From NCBI GenBank assembly GCA_020832135.1, contig JAFIFG010000083.1, forward strand, positions 1-32,643: a stretch of 32,643 bases of DNA, in the 5' to 3' direction. The stretch is from Clostridiaceae bacterium. GTDB taxonomy: Bacteria > Bacillota > Clostridia > Peptostreptococcales > Natronincolaceae. How positions within the stretch are numbered: the first letter of the stretch is position 1; every line of letters begins with the position of its first letter. A model generated the notes under the pieces. It ran no database searches, was not told where the DNA came from, and saw only the letters and a list, made by a program, of their open reading frames with translations. This document shows, piece by piece, positions 1 through 6,903 of this stretch. The position numbers were made by a program, and so were the translations under genes.

Positions 1-2
1 TT

Positions 3-22
3 TTGAGAGAACAAACTCTCAA
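3..22 (+). other. Short hairpin in the 23S-5S spacer
   Basis: A perfect 7-bp stem (TTGAGAG at 3-9, CTCTCAA at 16-22) with a 6-nt loop lies directly before the 5S sequence. Its position suggests an rRNA processing structure in the primary transcript; this is inferred from position only. Confidence 0.4.
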
Positions 23-140
23 ATGTCGTGACTATAGCGAAGGGGTCACACCTGTTCCCATACCGAACACAGTAGTTAAGCCCTTCAGCGCTGATGGTAC
101 TTGGCGGGTGACTGCCTGGGAGAGTAGGTCGTTGCCATAT
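23..140 (+). rRNA. rrf: 5S ribosomal RNA
   Basis: Recognised by the conserved 5S core: the CCGAACACAG segment near 63, AGTTAAGCCC, GATGGTACTTGG and the 3' GGGAGAGTAGGTCGTTGCC. The ends were set by pairing helix I: ATGTCGTGAC (23-32) with GTTGCCATAT (131-140), ten positions with one C-C mismatch. The resulting 118 nt is the usual bacterial 5S length. It is presumably the last gene of an rRNA operon whose 16S and 23S lie before the window. A short open frame read across it is not a gene. Confidence 0.95.
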
Positions 141-141
141 A

Positions 142-185
142 GCAAAAGAAACTTCACAAAAACTGTGAAGTTTCTTTTGCTTTTT
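142..185 (+). terminator. Intrinsic terminator of the rRNA operon
   Basis: A 16-bp perfect stem (142-157 with 165-180), a 7-nt loop and a following T-run (181-185) lie just after the 5S 3' end. It closes the rRNA transcript. Confidence 0.93.
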
Positions 186-330
186 GCATTTAGTGTTGGT
201 GGTACTGAAGAAGCTTAAAGAAATTAAGGAAAGTAATACTAGAGGAAGAGAATTTCAATACTATAGGAATATTTTACTACTGTATTATTATTAAATTTTT
301 CTGTATTTACTTAAATTTAATAATGATTAG

Positions 331-339
331 TGATATAAT
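331..339 (+). promoter_or_regulatory. Extended -10 promoter of the thioredoxin-like gene
   Basis: TGATATAAT is an extended -10 (TGn plus TATAAT at 334-339). The -35 region at 17-bp spacing (TTAAAT, 311-316) is poor, as is common for extended -10 promoters. It sits 38 bp before the start codon at 377. Confidence 0.55.
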
Positions 340-376
340 GAATGTAATGTGGTAGACCATAGGGGGGATGATATTA

Positions 377-886
377 ATGAGTTTTCAAGAACTATATCAA
401 GTTGCCGCTACCTTTGAAGAATTTTTAGATACCGATAAGGATATCCATAAAGAAAAAACATTAGAAATATATAAGGCTATTCAATTAGATGAAGATTTAT
501 TACTTAAGATTAAGAGCATAGACTCCTCCATATACATTTTAGCTTTTGCTGAGATATGGTGTCCCGACTGTATGATTAATGTGCCTGTGCTACAGAAAAT
601 AGTAGACGTTAACCCTAATATTCAGTTAAAATTTTTACCGCGGGAAGGCAATGAGAATTATATCGATTGCTATAAGGTTGCAGGTAAGGCTAAAATTCCT
701 ACATTTATAGTTTTGAATGCTAACTTTGAAGAAAAAGGAGTCTTTATAGAAAATCCTAAAGTCTTTAAGGCTATTTTAACTAAAGGTAATGAAGTGGAAA
801 GCATAGTTGCTAAAAGAAAGTATAGAAAAGGCGAGTATATCAAAGAAACGATTGAAGAAATAGTAGATATTATCATGAGAAAGTAG
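377..886 (+). CDS. Thioredoxin-like family protein
   Basis: A 169-residue cytoplasmic protein with a thioredoxin-like fold. It shows W61-C62-P63-D64-C65, a CxxC dithiol site at the start of the active helix after a hydrophobic strand, and a likely cis-proline in AKIPTF further on. The family reduces or monitors disulfides; the substrate is unknown. It is longer than a plain thioredoxin because of about 50 residues of N-terminal helix. Start choice: the ATG at 368 abuts the AGGGGGG ribosome site (361-367), whereas the in-frame ATG at 377 lies 9 nt after it, so 377 is used. The gene stands alone with its own promoter and terminator, and no partner reductase lies beside it. Confidence 0.82.
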   Translation: MSFQELYQVAATFEEFLDTDKDIHKEKTLEIYKAIQLDEDLLLKIKSIDSSIYILAFAEIWCPDCMINVPVLQKIVDVNPNIQLKFLPREGNENYIDCYKVAGKAKIPTFIVLNANFEEKGVFIENPKVFKAILTKGNEVESIVAKRKYRKGEYIKETIEEIVDIIMRK

Positions 887-905
887 ACTAAATGTCTACT
901 TTTTT
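882..905 (+). terminator. Intrinsic terminator
   Basis: AGTAGAC (882-888) pairs with GTCTACT (894-900) around a 5-nt loop, followed by a T-run. The stem overlaps the stop codon of the thioredoxin-like gene. Confidence 0.85.
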
Positions 906-984
906 AATGGAAGAAAAGTTTCCTCTGAAGGACTTAACTGTATTATATTACATATTGAAAAATGATGAGAAATGTCGTAACCTA

Positions 985-993
985 TGATATAAT
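985..993 (+). promoter_or_regulatory. Extended -10 promoter of the DUF4015 gene
   Basis: TGATATAAT, identical to the element at 331-339, lies 32 bp before the start codon at 1025. No good -35 is present at normal spacing, so this is called on the extended -10 alone. Confidence 0.5.
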
Positions 994-1024
994 GTAGGAG
1001 ATTAATAATTAAAGGGGGCACGTT

Positions 1025-2248
1025 ATGAGCAGCGGACTAGGTAAGACAAAATTCTACATAATTATGTTAACGGGAGTGCTGATTGTTGCTTTTATGTTGA
1101 TCTTTAATAATAACATAAATAGTGTAACAGAAAACCTCCTTAGCACCTCTGAGGTTTGGGCTGATTACGATTTAGATGAAGTAAAGTTAAGTCAAGGTGA
1201 TAATTTTTCTCAACCTGATGTCAGTTGGGAACCCTATAAAGTATATGAAACTGTAAGAGGCATTTTTATGACAGGTCATAGTTTAGGTTTAACAGAAAGG
1301 TTTAATAGAACAGTAGAGTTAACAAATGAATCCGTAGTGAATGCATGGGTTATTGATGTAAAGGATGATCATGGTACCATGACCTATAGATCCTCAATTC
1401 CTATGGTAAAAGAAGCTGGTGCTGATAGAATTGTTAAGGTAAGAGATTTTCATGCTATTATGGATACTTTAAGAGAAAACAATATTTACCCTATTGCAAG
1501 AATTGTAACCTTTAAAGATAGACAAATAGTAGCTGCTAGACCCGACTTAGCTATTAAAACCAATACTGGAGAGGTATGGCGTGATAGAAAAGGAGATGCT
1601 TGGTTGAACCCTTATAATAGGGAAGCATGGGATTACGTTGTTGATATAGCAAAGGAAGCAGCAGAGTTAGGATTTAAGGATATACAGTATGACTATGTGC
1701 GATTCCCCACTGATGGAAATAGATCCATCATAGATTATGGAGAAGCTGGAGAAAAAGAAACTATGGCGGAAGCCATTGCTGGATTTTTAGAATATGCTAG
1801 AGAAGAGCTGAGAGATTATGGTGTATATGTATCGGCAGACATTTTTGGACTAGTAACTACTGTATCTGATGATATGAGATTAGGGCAACACTTGGAAACT
1901 TTAGTGCCTGTTACAGATGTACTACTACCCATGGTTTATCCATCCCATTACGCATTAGGAACATATGGTGTCGCTATTCCAGATAAAGACCCCTATACCA
2001 TTGTATATACTGGAATGAAGGCTGCTAGGAAACGGGCAGAGGCACTTGAAGTTGATGGACCTAAGGCTGTGATGAGACCTTGGTTGCAGGACTTCACTGC
2101 TTCATATCTAGGAGCTGGATATTACCAACGCTATGGTGAACAGCAAGTAAGGGAACAAATTCAAGCTACCTATGATGCTGGTTTAGAGGAATGGGTGCTA
2201 TGGAATGCATCTAACAGATACACTTGGGATGCATTAATAGAAAACTAA
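1025..2248 (+). CDS. Putative glycoside hydrolase, DUF4015 family, membrane-anchored
   Basis: 407 residues. Residues about 9-28 form one hydrophobic segment after a basic N-terminus, with no obvious cleavage site, so a signal anchor with the rest outside the cell is likely. The rest resembles a TIM-barrel of the putative glycosyl-hydrolase family DUF4015: a WVIDVKDDHG strand early in the barrel, IQYDYVRFPTDG in the middle (acidic residues on a barrel strand end), VSADIFG, and LPMVYPSHY near the end. Members are thought to act on cell-surface glycans, but I know of no settled substrate. The start is supported by AAAGGGGG 6-7 nt upstream. It is monocistronic, convergent with the next gene. Confidence 0.8.
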   Translation: MSSGLGKTKFYIIMLTGVLIVAFMLIFNNNINSVTENLLSTSEVWADYDLDEVKLSQGDNFSQPDVSWEPYKVYETVRGIFMTGHSLGLTERFNRTVELTNESVVNAWVIDVKDDHGTMTYRSSIPMVKEAGADRIVKVRDFHAIMDTLRENNIYPIARIVTFKDRQIVAARPDLAIKTNTGEVWRDRKGDAWLNPYNREAWDYVVDIAKEAAELGFKDIQYDYVRFPTDGNRSIIDYGEAGEKETMAEAIAGFLEYAREELRDYGVYVSADIFGLVTTVSDDMRLGQHLETLVPVTDVLLPMVYPSHYALGTYGVAIPDKDPYTIVYTGMKAARKRAEALEVDGPKAVMRPWLQDFTASYLGAGYYQRYGEQQVREQIQATYDAGLEEWVLWNASNRYTWDALIEN

Positions 2249-2250
2249 AG

Positions 2251-2301
2251 CATTTTAAAAGTGCTATTGTTTTTATCAAAAACAATAGCACTTTTAAAAT
2301 G
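2251..2301. terminator. Bidirectional terminator-like long hairpin
   Basis: A perfect 24-bp inverted repeat (2251-2274 with 2278-2301) with a 3-nt loop fills the gap between two convergent genes. It has no long T-tail on either side, but each arm contains its own T-run, so shorter nested hairpins could also terminate. Confidence 0.75.
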
Positions 2302-2309
2302 TCTAATGT

Positions 2310-3068
2310 TTATTTGCCATAAAGAATGTTAAAGGCATTGGCTGCTTTTTCTAAACCAAAACCTACATACCCTTCTTTTAAAAGTTTTTCCTGCTTATAA
2401 GTCATACTATTCGGTATGGATACTATATCTTGATATTCCTGTAAACCTGACTTGTTAAGATCTTTAAATAGAAGACAACGTATCTTACCATTGTAAACAC
2501 CACCACGACTTTTTAAATCTCTAATAAGAAAGTTGGCTTTTATGATTGTACTTAGGCTAGGATAGTTAAACGGTGATATTGTTACTAAAACATAGCTATA
2601 TCCTGAGGCTTTGATAATATCTAATGTGGGCATAAGCATTTTGGCCTGTAGACCGTTACCTCGGAAGAACGGATGAACTACTGTTGACTCTAGGTGGGCT
2701 ACTTTCATTAAATTTTGGGGTGTAAGCTTTAGGTCCCTACCTAAATTATGATGGTTTTTTCCAGGGAATGTGATAGTCCTAAAGGCTATTAATGAATGAT
2801 TTACGAAAACTCCTATAGCCCTTCCGCGATTAGGCATAAGTACTTGTTTTAACAGAAAATCTTTATCGTCAGGTACGAATACTCTTTTGTCTGACAAATC
2901 ATTTTTTATAAAATCTTGAAGTGCCAACATCTCTTTGAGGTGAGAGCTGTTTAAGAAACGCATTTCATATTGAACTTCAGCTCTATTGCCGTAGGCTGTT
3001 GCGGTTAATGCACCTGTTTTGATTATGTTTTGATCTAATAAAATTTTAGGGGTAATGTGCTCAGTCAT
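2310..3068 (-). CDS. GNAT-like acetyltransferase family protein
   Basis: 252 residues, cytoplasmic. The middle part carries a GNAT-like core: HLESTVVHPFFRGNGLQAKM has the β4 strand followed by R-G-N-G-L, resembling the acetyl-CoA pyrophosphate loop (Q/R-x-x-G-x-G/A). The next strand and helix (YVLVTISPFNYPSL) also fit, with a late N/S-rich segment typical of acetyl-CoA contacts. About 90 residues of unassigned sequence precede the core and about 40 follow it. The substrate cannot be read from the sequence. The start has AAGGAGGTG about 6 nt upstream. The gene is alone on this strand, divergent from nrdJ, with a 7-bp palindrome 57 bp upstream that could be an operator. Confidence 0.6.
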   Translation of the reverse strand: MTEHITPKILLDQNIIKTGALTATAYGNRAEVQYEMRFLNSSHLKEMLALQDFIKNDLSDKRVFVPDDKDFLLKQVLMPNRGRAIGVFVNHSLIAFRTITFPGKNHHNLGRDLKLTPQNLMKVAHLESTVVHPFFRGNGLQAKMLMPTLDIIKASGYSYVLVTISPFNYPSLSTIIKANFLIRDLKSRGGVYNGKIRCLLFKDLNKSGLQEYQDIVSIPNSMTYKQEKLLKEGYVGFGLEKAANAFNILYGK

Positions 3069-3124
3069 AATCGCACCTCCTTTACATATCTATTTAAAAC
3101 TTTAAAGACAATTGGTTATTTTTA

Positions 3125-3144
3125 AAGTATCACAAAGGATACTT
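3125..3144. promoter_or_regulatory. Palindrome upstream of the GNAT-like gene, possible operator
   Basis: AAGTATC-N6-GATACTT is a perfect 7-bp inverted repeat in the divergent region between the GNAT-like gene and nrdJ. It has no T-tail and does not look like a terminator. The rest of 3145-3320 is AT-rich and I see no gene in it. Confidence 0.3.
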
Positions 3145-3321
3145 AATATTTTCAAGAATATTCAATAAATAAGATTACCTATTATTATATATAAAAGAAG
3201 TTTCTTTGTCTATATCTTTTGGCACTAGATATGAAACAATAAAAATCAAAGCTATAAAGAAATAATCCTATATAAAAGGGGAAAATTTATAGGAGAGCAA
3301 TTATAATCTATAATTTCTATT

Positions 3322-3350
3322 TTGACTTATAAAGGCAAGGGTGATACAAT
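3322..3350 (+). promoter_or_regulatory. SigmaA-type promoter of nrdJ
   Basis: TTGACT (3322-3327), a 17-bp spacer and TACAAT (3345-3350). It predicts a start near 3357 and a leader of about 170 nt before nrdJ. The -10 lies inside the first NrdR-type box. Confidence 0.75.
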
Positions 3351-3391
3351 ATTTGGTGTACCGATGAGATGTGGAACACAAAATATTGTTG
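3344..3391 (+). promoter_or_regulatory. Tandem NrdR-type boxes (operator)
   Basis: Two 16-bp sites, ATACAATATTTGGTGT (3344-3359) and ACACAAAATATTGTTG (3376-3391), each match the NrdR consensus ACACWATATATWGTGT at 13 of 16 positions. They are separated by 16 bp, giving a 32-bp repeat or about three helical turns, the known geometry of NrdR tandem boxes. The first covers the -10 of the nrdJ promoter. The outer parts are also complementary (14 bp, one mismatch) and could form a hairpin in RNA. No nrdR gene is in the window. Confidence 0.72.
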
Positions 3392-3438
3392 TTGCAACTT
3401 TGGAATAGTGTTATCTTTCCGATAATAAATTCAACTGT

Positions 3439-3486
3439 AATTCAGTGGTGGTAAAAATTCTCTCTGAATTAGATCTCATTTTACAT
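3439..3486 (+). repeat. Intergenic motif, copy A (nrdJ leader)
   Basis: An AATTCA...TGAATT imperfect inverted pair ends in TGAATTAGATCTCATTTTA (3465-3483). A second copy lies at 10428-10483. The conserved right part matches at 18 of 19 positions. Here it falls in the nrdJ leader; function unknown. Confidence 0.5.
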
Positions 3487-3527
3487 AATTAAATAAAGTT
3501 TTACATAGTAGAAAGGACGGGCAGCAT

Positions 3528-5597
3528 ATGATTAAAAGTAAAAAGACTCAATTAGATAAAAAATTTATAAGCAAGTACACAAATAAGGTTTCTCCTATGG
3601 AGCAATTGGGAAGCTTTGTATATTATAGAACCTACTCGAGATGGGTAGTTGAAGAGGCCAGAAGAGAATATTGGTGGGAGACTGTTAAAAGAGCTGTAGA
3701 ATACAACTGTAGCTTAGGTCCTACCACAAAAGAAGAAGAAGAAAAGCTTTTTGATAATATTTATAACCTGAAACAATTTTTATCTGGTAGGACTTTTTGG
3801 GTAGGAAACACGGCTGTGGCGAAAAATTATCCTATGTCCAATTATAATTGTGCTTTTTTAGTTATTGATGATTTTGATTCCTATAAAGAGTTATTTTATC
3901 TGTTAATGATAGGTTCGGGTGTAGGTGTAAGAGTACTAAAGGAAGATATTAAAAAACTACCAAAAATAAGGGTTGATTATGAATTAATACATATGAAGTA
4001 CACACCTACAGAAAAAGACAAAAGAGAAGATAATACCAGCTTAGAATTTTATAATAATGATACTGTAAAAATTACTGTGGGGGATAGTAAAGAAGGTTGG
4101 ACCCAGGCATTAGATTTTTATTTTAAAATCTTATATAGCAATGAGTATAGAAATATAAAAACTATTATAATAAATTATGATCATGTACGACCTAAGGGTG
4201 AAAAACTTAAAACCTTTGGAGGTACCGCTAGTGGTCATCAGAGCTTAAAAAATATGTTCTACAAAATAAGCAAAACCATTAAAAACCAAAGATCAATTGA
4301 AGAAGTTGATAAGGTAAAGCTAAAGCCTATCGATTGCTTAGACATAGCCAATATAATCGGGGAAAATGTAGTGGTTGGTGGTGTAAGAAGAACTGCTGAG
4401 ATGGTTTTAATAGATGGAGATGACAAGGAATGCGTCGATGCTAAAGCTAATTTATACAAACAGATAGATGGAGAATGGGTAGTGGATCACGATATCATAC
4501 ATAGACAAATGAGTAACAACTCTATCTATTATAAAAAGAAACCCACAAGAGAAGAATTAAATTGGTTAATGAATAAAATGAGGTATTCAGGAGAGCCTGG
4601 ATGGGTTAATGCCGAAGCAGCAGGAAAGAGAAGAGATAATATGAAGGGAGTTAACCCTTGTGGAGAAATTCTCTTAGACTCTAAAGGTCTGTGTAATTTA
4701 ACTACAGTGAATGTCTATGGATTTGTGAAGGATAAGGGGATTTTAGATTTAAATGGGCTGATGGAGGCACAAAGATTATCGGCAAGGGCAAGTTATAGAA
4801 TGACATCTGTTGAGTTGGAGTTAACAGATTGGGATGCCGTACAAAAGAGGGATAAGTTATTAGGATGTTCTTTGACTGGATGGCAGGACATGGTCAATGC
4901 TACAGGGATTAACAAGGAAGAAGAAGCCCAACTACTAAGGCAACTAAGGAGGACAGCTCAAGAAGGGGCTGAGGATTATGCAGCCGAAATGGGAGGAAAT
5001 AAGCCTCTATTAATTACTACCGTAAAACCTGAAGGAACTCTTAGCCAACTTCCTGCTGTATCTAGTGGTGTCCATTATTCACATGCTCCTTATTATATAA
5101 GACGTATTCGAGTCAGTTCCAATGATCCGTTAGTAAAGGTATGTGAAGAATTGGGGTATCCTGTTTTTCCTGAGGTTGGTCAGGATCCCGAAACTTGTGC
5201 TACCAAAGTGGTGGAATTTCCTGTGAAAGCTCCTAAGGGAAAGACAAAATATGATATATCAGCAATAGAGCAACTAGAGAATTATAAAATGTTTATGGAA
5301 AACTATGTAGACCATAACTGCTCTATTACAGTACATGTTAGAAATCACGAATGGGAAGAAGTAGAAGACTGGATTTGGAATAATTGGGATACTACAGTGG
5401 CAGTAACATTCTTACCTCTAGAAGATAGTTTTTATCAGTTATTACCTTATGAGGCTATTGACGAGGTAGAGTTTAATCGTAGAGTAAAAGAAATGAAGAC
5501 TTTTATTCCTTCCTTAGTAAGTAAGTATGAAGATAAGGAAATACAAATTGATATATTAGATGCCGGTTGTGAAGCTGGTATTTGTCCTATAAGATAA
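3528..5597 (+). CDS. nrdJ: Adenosylcobalamin-dependent ribonucleoside-triphosphate reductase (class II)
   Basis: 689 residues; reduces ribonucleotides to deoxyribonucleotides using coenzyme B12 to make the thiyl radical, so it needs no oxygen and no separate radical subunit. All key residues of the monomeric Lactobacillus leichmannii-type enzyme are visible: C108 in NCAF and C389 in GLCN (redox pair), the radical C378 in NPCGE with N376 and E380, spaced 11 residues from C389 as in the model enzyme, and the C-terminal shuttle pair C681/C686 in GCEAGIC. It is somewhat shorter than the model protein (739 aa). The start has AAAGGA 10 nt upstream. It is monocistronic, preceded by tandem NrdR-type boxes and followed by a terminator. 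I see no cobalamin riboswitch in the leader. Confidence 0.95.
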   Translation: MIKSKKTQLDKKFISKYTNKVSPMEQLGSFVYYRTYSRWVVEEARREYWWETVKRAVEYNCSLGPTTKEEEEKLFDNIYNLKQFLSGRTFWVGNTAVAKNYPMSNYNCAFLVIDDFDSYKELFYLLMIGSGVGVRVLKEDIKKLPKIRVDYELIHMKYTPTEKDKREDNTSLEFYNNDTVKITVGDSKEGWTQALDFYFKILYSNEYRNIKTIIINYDHVRPKGEKLKTFGGTASGHQSLKNMFYKISKTIKNQRSIEEVDKVKLKPIDCLDIANIIGENVVVGGVRRTAEMVLIDGDDKECVDAKANLYKQIDGEWVVDHDIIHRQMSNNSIYYKKKPTREELNWLMNKMRYSGEPGWVNAEAAGKRRDNMKGVNPCGEILLDSKGLCNLTTVNVYGFVKDKGILDLNGLMEAQRLSARASYRMTSVELELTDWDAVQKRDKLLGCSLTGWQDMVNATGINKEEEAQLLRQLRRTAQEGAEDYAAEMGGNKPLLITTVKPEGTLSQLPAVSSGVHYSHAPYYIRRIRVSSNDPLVKVCEELGYPVFPEVGQDPETCATKVVEFPVKAPKGKTKYDISAIEQLENYKMFMENYVDHNCSITVHVRNHEWEEVEDWIWNNWDTTVAVTFLPLEDSFYQLLPYEAIDEVEFNRRVKEMKTFIPSLVSKYEDKEIQIDILDAGCEAGICPIR

Positions 5598-5602
5598 CTC
5601 TA

Positions 5603-5635
5603 AAAACTCTTGGCTTTTTTAGCTGAGAGTTTTTT
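5603..5635 (+). terminator. Intrinsic terminator of nrdJ
   Basis: AAAACTCT plus TGGCT (5603-5615) pairs with AGCTG plus AGAGTTTT (5621-5633), including two G-U pairs, and runs into T-residues at 5630-5635. Confidence 0.88.
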
Positions 5636-5732
5636 GTTGTTTGTCATTAAGTAAGATGTATAATTTTTCATAGCTTTTTAAATAATAACATTAGGAAAAT
5701 TATATGTAAATTAGAAATAGGAGTTGGTTAAG

Positions 5733-6224
5733 ATGAATGGAAAAATGGCACCTATGGAATTAAGAGGGCATATCTTAGATTTCTTAAAAGAGCATAAAAG
5801 TGCATCCCTTGCAACCTGTATGAATGATGTTCCAAGATGTAGTCCAGTGCAATATTTTCTAGGTGAGGATATGGATATTTATATTATGTCAGCAGGGGGA
5901 GAAAAATTTAAGGCGATTGAAAATAATGAAAATGTATGTCTGTTAGTAAATACAGAATATATTAATTATAGACGTATAAAAGGTATACAAGTATTTGGCA
6001 AGGCCACTATTTGTGCTCAAGATAAAAAGGTCTATGAAGATGCCAAAAGGTATAATCCAGATCATGAAATGATGACTCTAAAGAAAGATAATTTGAAAGC
6101 TATAAAAATAGTGCCTACAGAGGTTGTTTATTTAGATTCTTTAGAGGACGGTGATAGAACAAAGCAAGTTTTAAGACACCAGGAAGTTGTATTACAGCCG
6201 GAGGAAATCAACTTGATGCATTAA
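5733..6224 (+). CDS. Pyridoxamine 5'-phosphate oxidase-fold flavoprotein
   Basis: 163 residues with the split-barrel PNPOx-like fold that usually binds FMN: an N-terminal helix, then SASLATCMNDVPRCSPVQYF (first β-strands), a DIYIMSAGGEKFKAIENN segment with the K-F/K-x-x-x-N pattern common near the flavin phosphate, and VCLLVN followed by GIQVFGKATI. Many such proteins are general flavin reductases or stress proteins; true PdxH activity is unlikely given the divergence. Start choice: AGGAG (5719-5723) is 9 nt before the ATG at 5733 but directly touches an upstream in-frame TTG (5724), so 5733 is used. It stands alone between two terminators. Confidence 0.78.
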   Translation: MNGKMAPMELRGHILDFLKEHKSASLATCMNDVPRCSPVQYFLGEDMDIYIMSAGGEKFKAIENNENVCLLVNTEYINYRRIKGIQVFGKATICAQDKKVYEDAKRYNPDHEMMTLKKDNLKAIKIVPTEVVYLDSLEDGDRTKQVLRHQEVVLQPEEINLMH

Positions 6225-6232
6225 AATGAAGT

Positions 6233-6265
6233 GCTTAGGTTTTTAACCTAAGCTCTTTATTTTTT
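6233..6265. terminator. Intrinsic terminator between convergent genes
   Basis: GCTTAGGTT (6233-6241) pairs with AACCTAAGC (6245-6253) around a 3-nt loop, then a T-rich tail. It serves the PNPOx-fold gene and may also serve the SOD gene on the other strand. Confidence 0.8.
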
Positions 6266-6277
6266 AATGAAATTTTA

Positions 6278-6775
6278 TTATTTTGCCCATCTAATAATAC
6301 CACAGGCAAGACGTTTTCCCGAATCTCCAGTTGGTTGTGTTCGATAGTCATCAGGATTTTTATGAATAATTATAGCCTTTCCAATAGCATCTGCTATTTT
6401 AAATCTATCGGTGAAAAAGCCCATCCTAGCATAGCCATTATTAGAAAAGAGAACTGGGAAATCTCCCGCATGATTACCATGGGGCTCATCATGCGGATTC
6501 CAGTGTTCACCTGCAGCTTGAAAAGGATCTTCAGGATCACTTATTTCACAGGTTCCAAATTCATGAATATGGAATCCATGAGGACCTATAGGATCTCCAT
6601 TATCAGCAGGTTGAAAAGGGGGAAGTCCTGTAACTTCAGCATAAACTTCTGTTCCTCCTGGAACATCTTTTAACCATACAACACCATTGATTTCAGGTCT
6701 TAAAGGCCCTCCTTTTATATGAGCCACCGCCATGGTGCTGCACATAGGATAGGGATAATAATGATGTATCCACAT
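6278..6775 (-). CDS. sodC: Cu-Zn superoxide dismutase family protein
   Basis: 165 residues. All metal ligands of the family can be assigned: copper H69 and H71 (GFHIHEFG), H91 (bridging, in GEHWNPH) and H138 (IIIHKNPDD); zinc H91, H99, H102 and D105. The active-site arginine (R155 in GKRLACG) and the disulfide pair C76/C158 are also present, so the enzyme looks intact. The reaction would be dismutation of superoxide. Unusual point: the N-terminus (MWIHHYYPYPM...) is not a signal peptide, whereas most bacterial SodC proteins are exported; the protein appears cytoplasmic. The start has AAGGAG 10 nt upstream. It is a lone gene between hisC and the PNPOx-fold gene. Confidence 0.88.
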   Translation of the reverse strand: MWIHHYYPYPMCSTMAVAHIKGGPLRPEINGVVWLKDVPGGTEVYAEVTGLPPFQPADNGDPIGPHGFHIHEFGTCEISDPEDPFQAAGEHWNPHDEPHGNHAGDFPVLFSNNGYARMGFFTDRFKIADAIGKAIIIHKNPDDYRTQPTGDSGKRLACGIIRWAK

Positions 6776-6866
6776 AACTTTCTAACTCCTTTACAAATTA
6801 TTTTTCCAGAGAGCATTTTTACTCTAGTCTATAGTATGCAATGGAGCCATAAGGTGTTATATGGAC

Positions 6867-6903
6867 AATATAAAAGCGAAGACTTTGTCTTCGCTTTTAT
6901 ATT
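6867..6903 (-). terminator. Intrinsic terminator of hisC
   Basis: A 17-bp perfect stem (6867-6883 with 6887-6903) with a 3-nt loop overlaps the hisC stop codon and its 3' arm on the minus strand is T-rich. Confidence 0.8.

Noticed and set aside
3-218. Open frame of 71 codons at the window start
   Set aside because: It runs across the 5S rRNA and its terminator.
3357-3527. Possible cobalamin riboswitch before the B12-dependent nrdJ
   Set aside because: No B12-box or other conserved cobalamin riboswitch segment is present; the region is better explained by NrdR-type boxes and a leader.
5724-5732. Upstream TTG start for the PNPOx-fold protein
   Set aside because: It directly touches the AGGAG site, leaving no spacing; the ATG at 5733 has 9 nt.
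6335-6673. 112-codon plus-strand frame
   Set aside because: Antisense to the Cu-Zn SOD gene, which has every catalytic residue.
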